Translations under genes and position numbers: made by a program
Assembly: GCF_958295425.1 (NCBI RefSeq)
Contig: NC_081148.1
Location: 8,279,466 to 8,343,465 of the forward strand
Origin: Solea solea
Lineage: Eukaryota > Chordata > Actinopteri > Pleuronectiformes > Soleidae
Direction of reading: 5' to 3'
DNA: 64,000 bases
Part shown: in pieces, positions 26,889 through 37,272 of the stretch
Numbering within the stretch: the stretch's first letter is position 1
How the letters are laid out: each line of letters opens with the position of its first letter
Notes under the pieces: model-generated
Databases searched by the model: none
Told to the model about the DNA's origin: nothing
The model's input: only the letters and a program-made list of their open reading frames with translations

Positions 26889-27566
26889 TTAGGGCTGAAC
26901 AATTCGAAATTTTATAGAAAACGCAACACAGCCAACTGCCAACTGCTTTCAAATCGCAGGAGGCGCAATATTTGTTCAAGCCAAAATGTGTGTCAAAATA
27001 TCATTTTAGATGAATTATTATCCTGATCTTTACACATCATATTCTACAGACTGAAGAGAACATCTTTGTTTCTCACAGATCTGCACAAATATCTCGCAGT
27101 AATCATTTTAAATATGTTTTTTGAATGACAGGGTATATGCAGGAATCCTGAAGTTAATTTCAATACCTTTTTAAGACTTTTTCAAGACCTTTTCAAAACA
27201 TGTAAGACCTTATCACCACTTCAACCTGTAATCAGCGTCACATATTTAACTAACAGTTTTAGTTTGCAATTAAATCTATAGAGCACAACCATACAAATGA
27301 ACTCAAACGTTGCAATATATACAAAAAGCCTCCTGCTTGTTCTCAGCAACAGGCTTTCGCCATTACTGAAATTCAGGGATCTCCAACCAGGAATCCACAA
27401 ACTTTTTTATTTCGTGCAATTTTGGATAATATTTTGCGCCAGGAGGAGCGTGTTCGCTGTCGCAAAATGGGAATAATGCTTTAAAAATTACCATTCCCTC
27501 TGATATCGCGAATCCTGTAAAAATAATCCCAATTAGATCATTATTCAAAATTGTTCATCCCTAAAT
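26889..27566. mobile_element. Inverted-repeat DNA element carrying a nested repeat
   Basis: The left end TTAGGGCTGAACAATTCGAA and the inverted right end TTAGGGATGAACAATTTTG form imperfect terminal repeats about 18 bp long, 0.68 kb apart. The interior includes sequence like AATCCTGAAGTTAATTTCAA with repeated AAGACTTTTTCAAGACC (27140-27215), which is found elsewhere in teleosts as a separate repeat. This suggests insertion of one element into another. Confidence 0.6.
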
Positions 27567-30319
27567 AATTAGAGTGCCTTATTACCGCATACACCAAAGA
27601 TCGTCTTTCGTTTGATGTTACAAAGGTAATCCATTTTTTTGTCAGTTACAAAAAGGAAGACTTTGTTGTCATTGTGCTGCAGTGCAGTATAAAATTAGGT
27701 TCTTAAACAAAGAACAGACCACAGACGACATAAAAACAGATAAATGACCTGTACGCGTGAAGTCATCATCTGTTTTTATGTCCCTTAACTTTATTTCTTT
27801 AATTCTTATTACAATTTCCATCTCAATCTGTGTTTTTATCAGAAATGCTTTTAATTTGGAGTAATATGAGTGTCTTTTGTTTAACCTCTGGTTATGATAT
27901 TTATTTTTAGAATTGAATTGAATGTTCATTTAATTTAATGTACATTTTCTTTGAAAGATGTAATGCAATAAAGTTACTTCCCGACACAGTAACATTACAC
28001 GTCACACTTCCACGTGTGCACCAAACACAAAAACACAGACAGACAGTTTGGTGAAACATTACTCGAATTGACACACAGGCACACGCACACACGGAGCGGA
28101 AACATCTTCTGAATGCAGCGCACAATGCAGGCTGCGGCTGGAACCCATTTCAGCAAATGTGATTAGCCCAACACACGCCATCTCATTAAGAGATTGAATC
28201 TTAATGCCAGCAGTGTTTCAGTGTGGGAGCACTATTTGGCAAGGAGCAAGCCCAGATGCTTATCAGTGTCTTGATTCATACTGCAGCCGATCACCATTTA
28301 TGTTGAGACATGGAGTGTGTGTGTGTGTGTAATGGAGAGCTGGCGGTAAACAATAATATTCCTTTATTTGATTGTGTGTATGGGTATGTGCAGCGCATAG
28401 GGTGTAAGATTTAACCATGAAATGCATTAAAATTCATTGTAGTTGATACACTTTGATTTGAAATAACGTAACATACTGTGATATTGATTTATTCTTAAGT
28501 GAAGGGATCAACATAAAAAGTGCCTGCATCTTTTTTTATTGTTTTTCACTTAAGAATGTTGTTATTAATATGTATCCTACAAAAAAAACATTATTTCAGA
28601 CTGTTTCAGGGCCATTTCAAAGGGTTTTTCATATCATCACATGTTGGGTCAGATGATACATACATTGTCAGTGTGTACGGAGGTTTTGTGTGTGTCTTTC
28701 TGCCTTTTCCATTGAATATTAGGCCACAACATGACAAGGAAGATGTGTTATTGTGATTTTTCTGACAAATATTGTGACTACGATTTTAATCTTCCATCAG
28801 AACCATCAGTTCTAAATATCAAAATATATCAAATAACTGCTAAATGAACTGTATATTCTGATTGCTGAGAACTTTACATGAATTATTTGATTTGATTTGG
28901 TTGTTTCATGCTGTGATTTTGATTTTAAAGTGATTTATTGTTCAGTTCAACTTAATATAAATTATCTGAGTGAGTGTGACAGTAAGTGTACGAACATGTG
29001 TGCACAATATAAATGTGCATTAATCCCTAATCTGACACCAAACAATAAACACCACAAGAATCGGAGTAACTGTGAAATTTTAAGTCACTACACCAGAATG
29101 CATGTGTGTGTGTGTGTGTGTTTGATTTATGTCTCACGACTGCAAACATTCAAAGGTCAAAGTTTTCCTATACATTTTGGTTTATTACTGTACATTCAAT
29201 ATACAGCATTAAGGTCAACCTTAGTGTATGATTTCCGAAAAGGTTTCCCAGGGTAACTTAGTGTGCCAGCAAACAGCAACTATAGATAATGACCTTACAC
29301 AAAGGCATTCACAATTTTCTTTTTTCCCTTTAATACTACTGTTTCCACTGAAAAGCATCATAAACTACTAGTCTAACAGGATGTTGAATTTGAATTGCAG
29401 ATTTCATTGACACATACTGTATAGGTTGTATGTGGGGGTCAGAAACTGTCTCCCTGCACATCAGCTATAACAATGGAGCTTGTTATAGCTATAACTTATG
29501 GAGTTCTACTGCATTGTAGCAATGACTTTGTTTTGAATTCATCGCTCACAACAAAGTGCCTCAGTCTCCCTTTGTTTTGACCAGACGTCATTTATCCTCT
29601 GCAGGCTGAGAAATGTACATGATTACTAATGTGGACTACTTGGACACGATTACAGAAGTCCACTCAGACACTGAAACAGCACCTGGGCCAAAGAGTCTTT
29701 TTGGGAGGGATTTAATTTAGCAGATTGTTTTTCTTTGGTGCAATGATATATTAGATGTGGTCTTAAAAGACACAACACAAGGAATCCACATAAAAATGTC
29801 AAAGAGTCAAAGACCACAAGTGTCAGAACAATTGGAATATCACAAGAGCAAACTTTTCTCTGAGATCAATGATGGAAGCTGAGCTTGGATAAGGGAACAG
29901 AGTGTTCAGACCCTTCTAATCAATAGATATCCTTGGGCGTCTCCATGTTTTGGGGTAATTGTATTATTTTTACATTTTGGAAAAGCAAATAAAAAAAGAA
30001 AGAAAGCGCAACATTTGTAAATGACACTGGGTGCTTAAAAATATAAATGGATGATTTGATGTGATATTCAGTATTGGTATCGATCTGATAGCGGTCACAA
30101 TCGCCGGATCTCTCTGGAATGTGAATGACCCATCTATCAAGAAACTCTGGGAAAGAAGATGCTTGAATTTTGAAAGGTATTTGGGAGACGTTTTTGGAAT
30201 TCATCAAAAATGGTGAACGGAAAAGGCTCTGAAATATTGAATTGTAATACATATTGTATTATGATATATTATAAAGATATGCATTGTGAGGTTATTTAAT
30301 CCTTAACTCTGAATTTGAT
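27567..30319. other. Gene-free stretch
   Basis: AT-rich non-coding DNA with small GT runs near 28316-28330 and 29104-29121, and a 14-bp palindrome GTTATAGCTATAAC near 29483. No gene was recognised. Confidence 0.45.
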
Positions 30320-30510
30320 ACTCACTCTCACTCACTCATCTTCTGCGGCTTGATCCTCCACATGGGGTACACCCTGGACAGTTTGCCACTCCATCACAGG
30401 AGCCACATAGAGACAAACCATTCACTCTCACACTTACGATCAATTTAGAGTGCCCGATTTGCCTAATCCCCCAATCTGCACGCTAACCACTACACCAACC
30501 GTGTGGCTCT
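30320..30510 (-). mobile_element. Inverted copy of the 13502-13830 dispersed repeat, shortened
   Basis: The minus strand reads CCACACGGTTGGTGTAGTGG at the start and GGGTGTACCCCATGTGGAGG then ATCAAGCCGCAGAAGATGAG at the end. It is the same family as the plus-strand copy, with an internal deletion between the head and the CTCTAAATTG block. Confidence 0.7.
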
Positions 30511-32929
30511 GTTTAAAAGAATTACAGAGCATCCAGTACAATCCAAAAACCCATAAATGTCACGTGAGTGCTTCACTACGCACATAAAGCTAAACAATAG
30601 TGTGAGAGACACACAAATGGACATGTTTAAACTGGACTCGTCTCAAACTGGACACGTGTTAGTGCACTTGCTTGTATAGCACACAGGGTGGTGAGTGAAT
30701 TTGGACAGAGTAGTGTTGTCTCAGATCAAATACGACCACTGTGAGTTAACAGGGTTTAGTTTGATCCGCTGAAATCAGATAAAGGGCTGCGACAAACCTG
30801 CTGAGGTGGAACTATAATAACAATAACTTCAGTCGTGAGCCTCAGCCAACCTGTCAAGTTGCAGGAAATGTGGCCCCAATGTTTGTGCGGGAACATTGTG
30901 ATATCATAGTGCAGCTGACCTATGGATTTCTGGGTATAAAATGTCACCCTTTCATTTTTTTTTCACCTTAATTAGTTCTATCCTGGTCATCCATCATTAT
31001 TCGAGCGTTAAATATTGAGTTTTTGGACATAAACATGATTTGTGAGGTCCTCGTGACCTCAGCCTCTGACCATTGTCCAGTTTATCCTTGAATCCATGTG
31101 GATGTTTGGAAGAAAACAAGTTGAATACTGTTGCACGTCAGTGATCTGTATCCTTAAAATAATGCTGCCTCCTGTTCTGTCAGTTTGTCTTTTTAGTGAG
31201 ATTCGTTTTTGCCGCTCTCTGACGACATTTTTCGCTAAAACAATTTCTTTGAGTGGTACATTTATATAATTTCATTCATGCATTCAATGCTAACTACCAA
31301 GTGTGGGAGGCTGTGGTCGTGAACAGATGTAACAACTTAACCCCTGCACCCTCAGCTGTCCCGCCTGAGCAAATAAAATGTCAACATCCGGCTTCGCAGC
31401 CCCTCCTCTGACAGCTCCACTTCCTCCTTCTCACAGCGCTCTTCTTCCAACAAGACCCCTTCAGAACGCAAAGGGATGTGCTGCTTCATCACTCCAACCA
31501 TGTGACTGCACTGTATACGCACAGTAGTGAGAAAGAGAAATCAAGTGTGTAATCTGCAGGAGGAATTAAAACTGCTGTGATAATGCAGAGCCTGCTCTTC
31601 ATGAATAATAAAAAGAAAATGAAAAAAAACAAACAAACACATTCCAAGAACGGCAGTGTTTTTCTATGAAACAGTGAAAAAAAAAACAAAAAAAAACCAC
31701 AGTAACATCTGCTCCTCCAGCTGAGCAGCAAAGACAAGAGCAGCACCAAAAACTTAACATCCTCAGCGATGTGATCGCATGTGAGCGCGAGCAACGACTG
31801 TTCTCCTGTGAGCACAAGATCAGGTCTGCCCTACATTTGTCATGACGTCATGTCTGTTCAAAAGAACCAAAATTTGTTTTTAACGTGCGACTGTACAGAT
31901 GTGTCTGCTGTGCACGTGTTTGTGTGTGTGTGTGTGTGAGTGTGAGTGACAGACGGAGAGAAGGATAAGAGTCAGGAGCAGCGGAGAGAACCAAAGCTCT
32001 AATTTTAACTATGAAGAGAAATCATATGGTGATCACAGTCGATATTGTGGCAGTGGCTTCAAATAAGTGAAAGTATGGGTGCTGTTTAGTGAAAAGAAGA
32101 CTTAGGAGAGAGGTCAGAGGAGGTCAGCTCGGGAATGTGGCCACATGCATCCTCAAACCACCTCCTAATGTGGTTTTTGTGATCAGCTCCGAGGATGCAT
32201 TCAGGGCAGATATTGTGCATTCAGACATGCCCTTAATGCGATCTGGACATGATCAGATCCCTCGGGACAAAATGTTACTACCAGCTGTGAAAGGTGTCTT
32301 TGCAACAGCAAGCAACCCCGCGTGATTGACAGGCGGTCTCTCGGGTGCAGAGAACAGACACAGCACAGCAGAAACTCTTGCAGATGATTTTCAAGCAACT
32401 GTCAAGATTACCGAGATATCAAGCAACTGCCTGTGAAGATACGATCGCAAGCAAGATAACAACTGCTGTGAATGAATCGAGTAAGTATGTGCGTCATGTG
32501 GAAAAACACCCTTGGGACTCAAACAGTGCAGCCAGTACTACAACAAATCCTATTAGCTTAGACACAAAGTCGGAAATCTCAGCCAGAATGTTTGCTATAA
32601 TCCTCAAATTGGTTAATTGAAACTGCATGAGGCAGGAGGAAGCTGCAGTGTTATTATTTATCAGCAACACTGGCCATGAGGGCAATTTCACACCGCGCTG
32701 TGGTCAGCGGAGGACAAAAATGAGGCTTTAAAAACAAATGTGTGCTTCTAGGATGTTTCCCAGACTCTCTCTCTCACCAATACAGTGATGAAAGACTTAG
32801 GATCAGGCCAAGTAGTAGCAGATAATATTACATGCACCCTTTACGGGTGAGAGATGACAGAGTTTCCCTTACAAGAACCCAGAGTTACTTGTGTTATGTG
32901 AAAATTGAACCCTTATTGTACAAATAATA
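30511..32929. other. Gene-free stretch
   Basis: Mixed non-coding DNA. A GT run lies at 31917-31938. A segment at about 32126-32280 (GGGAATGTGGCCACATGCAT and CTGGACATGATCAGATCCCT) is like a dispersed fish repeat, but without clear ends. No gene was recognised. Confidence 0.4.
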
Positions 32930-33067
32930 TACTTGGACATCATACTAACCCTTATTCATCAGAAAACCCTAAAGATGTGAGGACCTGCTGAAATGTCCCC
33001 ACAATGTCAACATGTCCTCACACTGATGGATGAAAAATATGTTCACAAACAAACACACACACACACT
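32930..33067 (+). repeat. Second copy of the CA-flanked GAGGACC repeat
   Basis: ACTAACCCTTATTCATCAGA is followed by AACCCTAAAGATGTGAGGAC and CTGCTGAAATGTCCCCACAA, ending in an AAACACACAC run. It parallels the copy at 10918-11091 but has lost the tandem CCCTAA units. Confidence 0.6.
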
Positions 33068-33859
33068 TATAAGGCTGTGAGATAAATGGCCCCAAAATGT
33101 TACCACAACAGCAAAGTAGATATTTCAGATGGTTAAAAAAAAGAAATGTGATGATCATTATTAAATATAGATTTTTGGAAAGATAAAGAAAGTTGCAGTA
33201 GGGGTTTTAAATTTGTGTGGATCAGAAACTGAGACAATTGATAACTGAGGTAAAACATCCAACGAGATTATATGTTAAACCTCAAATGTTTATGTATGAA
33301 AACAATTCCTTAAATCAGTGTATATGCTGTATTATGAACTGCTGGCTTGTTGCCAATAAATATGTTCATAGTGATACTGTGTTATTGTTTCATCAATCAA
33401 AATTAGCCCCATTTTAGGTTCACACATTTCACTTTCAGTGTTTTCTGCACGCTGTGACTGGAGCAACAGGTGAACACATTTATCAGAAAGGTATCCCTGA
33501 CATAACCCAATAAGACAATTACCCATGTGCAGACAACAAGTCACAAAGTGCTTGTACTGAGTTTTTTTCCTAGGATCTTTCTGCATTCAGAATGAATGAA
33601 GGAGAATGAAAAGGAGGCGTTTCTACACCAACATTCACTCTTCTTCAGAAACATCCCTCTCCAATCTAATCTGTACCACTTTCATACCATGATTATCTTC
33701 AGAACAGCAGTCAACATCAACTACAGTCTGTTATATTGGCATTAGGAGAATATGGAAACTCTTCTTTACACGTTAAAAACAAAGAGAATATGGTGAAACG
33801 TGGCTTGTCAGCCTCTAAATCTCTGGTGCAAGATGAACAAAAAGAGTTGAAGCACTCAC
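33068..33859. other. kcnq5: Proximal part of kcnq5 intron 1
   Basis: Sequence immediately downstream (minus strand) of the kcnq5 exon 1 donor. No further exon and no named repeat were recognised. Confidence 0.6.
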
Positions 33860-34200
33860 ACAAAAGCGTGGTAGATGAACGCCCACTCCCGCGGTCTCTC
33901 CAGCACGTTGTAGAGGTAATTCTGGAGCCGCCGGTAGCTCGCGTTCCTGCGGCCGCTCTGCGCGCTGTAGGTCAGCGGCTTCCCCAGCAAGCTGAGCCGG
34001 GCGCCCTGCGTCCTCTCCGCTCCCACCGCACCTGCCGCACCGGGAGACAGGAGCCCGTCGCCCACACGCACCGCGTTATTCATCGTCCTCTTCCCAGACT
34101 CCACATCTTTCAGTGCGTAATCCTGCGCCCGGCGTCCCGTGGAGCTCTTCAGCCAGAGCCCGGTGCCGCCGCTGTCGTCGCCGGTGTGACTTCGCGGCAT
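33860..34200 (-). CDS. kcnq5: kcnq5 (Kv7.5 potassium channel), first coding exon only
   Basis: This exon encodes the cytoplasmic N-terminus and the start of S1 of a KCNQ-family voltage-gated K+ channel, which carries neuronal M-type current in the plasma membrane. It encodes 113 full codons. The start MPR, the LKDVESG stretch near residue 30, SLLGKPLTY at 70-78 and [15 protein letters not shown] at 89-103 followed by WAFIYHAFV match KCNQ5 better than KCNQ2, 3 or 4. The exon ends two bases into a codon at a GTGAGT donor (minus strand, 33859-33854), in keeping with KCNQ exon 1. The start was chosen for family agreement; an in-frame ATG lies 13 codons upstream with no stop between. Residue 105 is Glu where the family has Gly. 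No later exon was recognised at lower coordinates, so intron 1 probably exceeds the remaining 33.8 kb, as is usual for this gene. The teleost a or b copy cannot be assigned. Confidence 0.9.
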
Positions 34201-34989
34201 GGCATCACCCGCGCAGGCGTGGAGTGCGCTGGCATTCACCTACAGCCACGTGCTCTTGAGCCAGAGGTTGTTTTTTGGCTGATTCGGCTTTCACTAAATG
34301 AGACAAATGAGTGGGTGAGAAGTGAAAAGTCTACTGTGCTCTCATCCTGTCACCCTGTGGCTGCTTCTCTGGCTGCTCTGGACACTTTGGTCATCTGCGC
34401 AAGGCTGAAGAGGAGTTGGGTTATGAAGGAGTGAATCCATCTAGACATTTGGCGGGGGGAGGGCTCTCACACCCTCCCACCACACTCTCCCCAAACTCAC
34501 TCTCTCCCCGTCACGCGTCTTCCTCTCAAAGTGCACAGAGCGTGAGCTTCTGCATCAAACCCACAGTGGACTGGGGGATGGTGTCTTGTTGCCTTACATG
34601 TAACCATCGTGTGTTAAAATGAAGCGGCGTCAAAAGGCATCAAATGCACCGATGACGCAGGTTTTACGCAGGAGAGCTATACCGCTCATCACATCAACCA
34701 GTGGGTTTGTTTTGTTTATTAGGCTTCAGGCTACATACGCGCAGCATCGATCACTTCAGTGTAAACATTAGAAATCCCTGCTCCTGTGTCTGGAGGGAGG
34801 ACTAAGACAGAGACGTGGAATTTGCTTGAATAATAATCTTTTTTAAGGAACTCTTCCAAACACAAAACTTGACCAACTGAGAGAAGCAGTGAACTAAAAG
34901 TCTGTCTCCTCCGTGAACTGAACACGTTCCCTGGTCATGTTGTTAGCAGCTGCATCACTGTTTACTACGCCGACCTACCACGTGACCAT

Positions 34990-35310
34990 TGAACTTTCAT
35001 TCTTTTCTTGTTCTTCCGTCCTTCCTTCCTTCCTCCCTTGCTTCCGACACTCTTCCTCCATTGCAGGGCCCCCAGCTCTGAAACTCCATATCCGACGAAC
35101 TGTGCTTTTGACTAAATCAGTGACTTTTTTCAAATCACTCCTGAACACATTTTAAAAAACAAACAAAAAACAATAATCTTTCATTGATCAGAGCACGTGG
35201 TCATATTGCAAGCGCGTATTCATATTAACTGTATTGTTATCTTATGTTATTTTTATTTTCAAGCACTTTGTAGCATTCCTTAAAAAAAAAATTGTTCAAA
35301 GATATTTCAT
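34990..35310 (+). mobile_element. LINE (L2-like) 3'-end relic upstream of kcnq5
   Basis: A short frame reads GPPALKLHIRRTVLLTKSVT then FFKSLLNTF, a decayed form of the LWNxLPxxLR...FKxxLKTHLF C-terminus of L2-like LINE proteins. It is followed by a 3' tail with TTTTATTTTCAAGCACTTTG, typical of such elements. The element is 5'-truncated and inactive. Confidence 0.5.
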
Positions 35311-35449
35311 TCTCTTAGTTATTGTCTGTGATCGTATCTCCAAAGGCGCGAGCAGCTTGAACATTTCAGCGAGACATTAAGATGGTTTATTTCAAACGTG
35401 GCCAGAGTCTGCCCTCTATTGGTCAAGTATTGAAGTTACATGAAATGTT

Positions 35450-36386
35450 AACGCCCTCCTAACAAAAGCCTTTACGGTAAAACGCCTGCGATCCAATGCG
35501 TCAAGCTGATTCATAAGGTCATTGACATCCGGTTTTCAAAATAAATAAATAAATAAATACTTAGAGCGCCGTGTGTCTGAGTGCACTTTGAAAGAACATT
35601 TTTTTGAATGGAAGAAATAATGAAAATAGGAGGTCTGATAGGTAAAGATAGGTCTGAATGAAAAGATTGCCTTAGCTTCACCTCGTCAACTAGTGTCCCG
35701 GAAATGATCAACTTCAACTACATTGTCCACAGATTCTGGACAAGACGGACTAGGTTAGGGTACTGTAAATCACACATTTCACTGTACAGTGTTTGAGAAT
35801 AAGTCTTGTCCAGCCCTTATGGACATTTTTGTTTTTATCACATCTCAAATTGACAATTTAAATTTCATTAAAAACTACGATTATGGGACTTTTAATTTAA
35901 AAAATTGTACAGTACACATGTATGATTTACAGTATGGCAGTAGTCATAGATGTCCTGAACACAGCCTAGTCAGTCCTGGTCTGAAGTTCTAAGTTGTGTA
36001 TTATTTTTGTTTTGTTTTTTACATCTCAAATCTGTGATCACTTTTTAGATTAAAATGTGCCACATGGGACTTTAACCTGAAATTTCTCTAAAACTATACA
36101 GTAACATGTTTGATATCCAGTACACTTAAAGATATCAATGTGCTGAACACAACTTTCTCATTCGTATTCAGAACGAATGCTCAAAGTCCAGTTATAAGGT
36201 CTCTAAACATAGCTGTGAGGATTTTCATTATGTTTTTTTTTTTTCAATTTAAAGGTTCACACGTACGCTTAGAAACGTGCTTCTCAGTGTTTTATTTTGA
36301 AAACCGGATGTTAATCTTTTTACCAATCAGTCAGAGTCACTGGCTCGCAGGCTTTTTACCGTAAAAGCTTTTGTAAGGAGGGCGTT
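35450..36386. mobile_element. 937-bp inverted-repeat element between kcnq5 and cnrip1
   Basis: About 95 bp at the left end (35450-35545) is repeated in inverse orientation at the right end (36293-36386): AACGCCCTCC, ACAAAAGC, TTTACGGTAAAA, GCCTGCGA and ACATCCGGTTTTCAAAATAA are shared in order. The interior holds two tandem related units, 35828-35963 and 36013-36151, each from a TTTACATCTCAAAT-like start to CTGAACACA. No transposase frame is present. Target duplication is not clear (flanks GAAATGTT and CAAATTCA). It looks like a non-autonomous DNA element. Confidence 0.65.
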
Positions 36387-37093
36387 CAAATTCAGAGTCA
36401 GATCATTTGACCACGGAGAAACGAGTGAACCCAGAGCCTTTGTCAAAAATGCTCAGTTAATAAATAAATGCATGGGTTTTGAGTGTTTCTCAAAAATATC
36501 GAAATATCATGAACATGTTTACTCAGCCAAATGTCCTACATTAATATTATATTATTGATATTAATTTACAAATCTGTTTAAGTAAACTTCATAACTGAAT
36601 TTTAGTTAATCTGGAGCTGCTCATAATCTACCATATCTTTCCATCTGCTACTTGGTTTTACCTGATTTTGTATCTATATCGGTTGTGTTATTTATTTTTC
36701 ATGGTATAGTTGTTGTTTAGGTTTTTTAATGTCATCCCAGCCAGTGCTGCTGCTCTCAACAATTAAACTAATCCATAAATGTATTTGGCAGAATATTTTG
36801 CCAACATAGTTTACAAGGGACTGAGGTTGAATCAGTGATGAATGAAAAGGAGATGCGATTGGGAGGAGTGGTGTGAGGTTGACAGATCACACAGATTGGG
36901 ATTAGGCCTGTATAGCTGCAGTTTGCACGGGATTACGCAGCGCTCGATCTGTGCTGTGCGCTCTGCTGCGCACGGATTTCCTCCATCTGCACGCAGTCGA
37001 TCGACACGCGAGGTCCACTACACAACAACACGCGCAGCTCACACACGCCTCCCGAACCTTCACCGTGGAGGTGTGACATTTGTATAAGGCAAC

Positions 37094-37272
37094 ATGGCCG
37101 ACGTCCCACAGATCGTCAAAATTGGGATTTCATTGAAGATGCTTCCCAACAACACCGCGGTCTATTACAAGTCCGATGGCGCGCGCTTCGGTCAGACCCG
37201 GACGATCAAGCTGCTCACCGGGTCCAAATACAAGATCCAGGTGGTTGTGAAACCAGGAGCGGTGGAAGCCAC
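37094..37272 (+). CDS. cnrip1: cnrip1 coding exon 1
   Basis: This exon runs from [11 protein letters not shown] to the AC of a Thr codon (phase 2). The donor GTAGGT at 37273 is the only one that continues the frame: AC joined to G gives Thr, then Ser-Met-Ser-Val-Gly-Gly from exon 2. Using the alternative donor at 37277 would leave TAG (37274-37276) in the message. Confidence 0.9.

Larger units (their letters stand above)
34201..37093. promoter_or_regulatory. Divergent intergenic region between kcnq5 and cnrip1
   Basis: The kcnq5 and cnrip1 start codons face away from each other across 2,893 bp, so both promoters and 5' leaders should lie here. The kcnq5 side (about 34201-34620) is CpG-bearing and is probably its 5' UTR and promoter. 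The cnrip1 side (about 36840-37093) is also CpG-rich and carries a short upstream frame from 36842 that stops at 37085-37087. Between them lie a LINE 3'-end relic and a 937-bp inverted-repeat element. No canonical TATA box at a sensible distance was identified. The regulatory role is inferred from position only. Confidence 0.45.

Noticed and set aside
1..33859. KCNQ5 exon 2 (S1-S2 segment) on the minus strand
   Set aside because: I looked for the FLLVFGCLILSVFSTI-type segment and found no match. A spliced alignment of KCNQ5 protein to the extended locus would settle whether it lies outside the window.
33736..34434. Longest plus-strand open frame in the window (232 codons)
   Set aside because: It is the antisense shadow of kcnq5 exon 1; the GC-rich exon lacks stops on the opposite strand. 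The minus-strand product is a clear KCNQ match and the plus-strand product resembles nothing.
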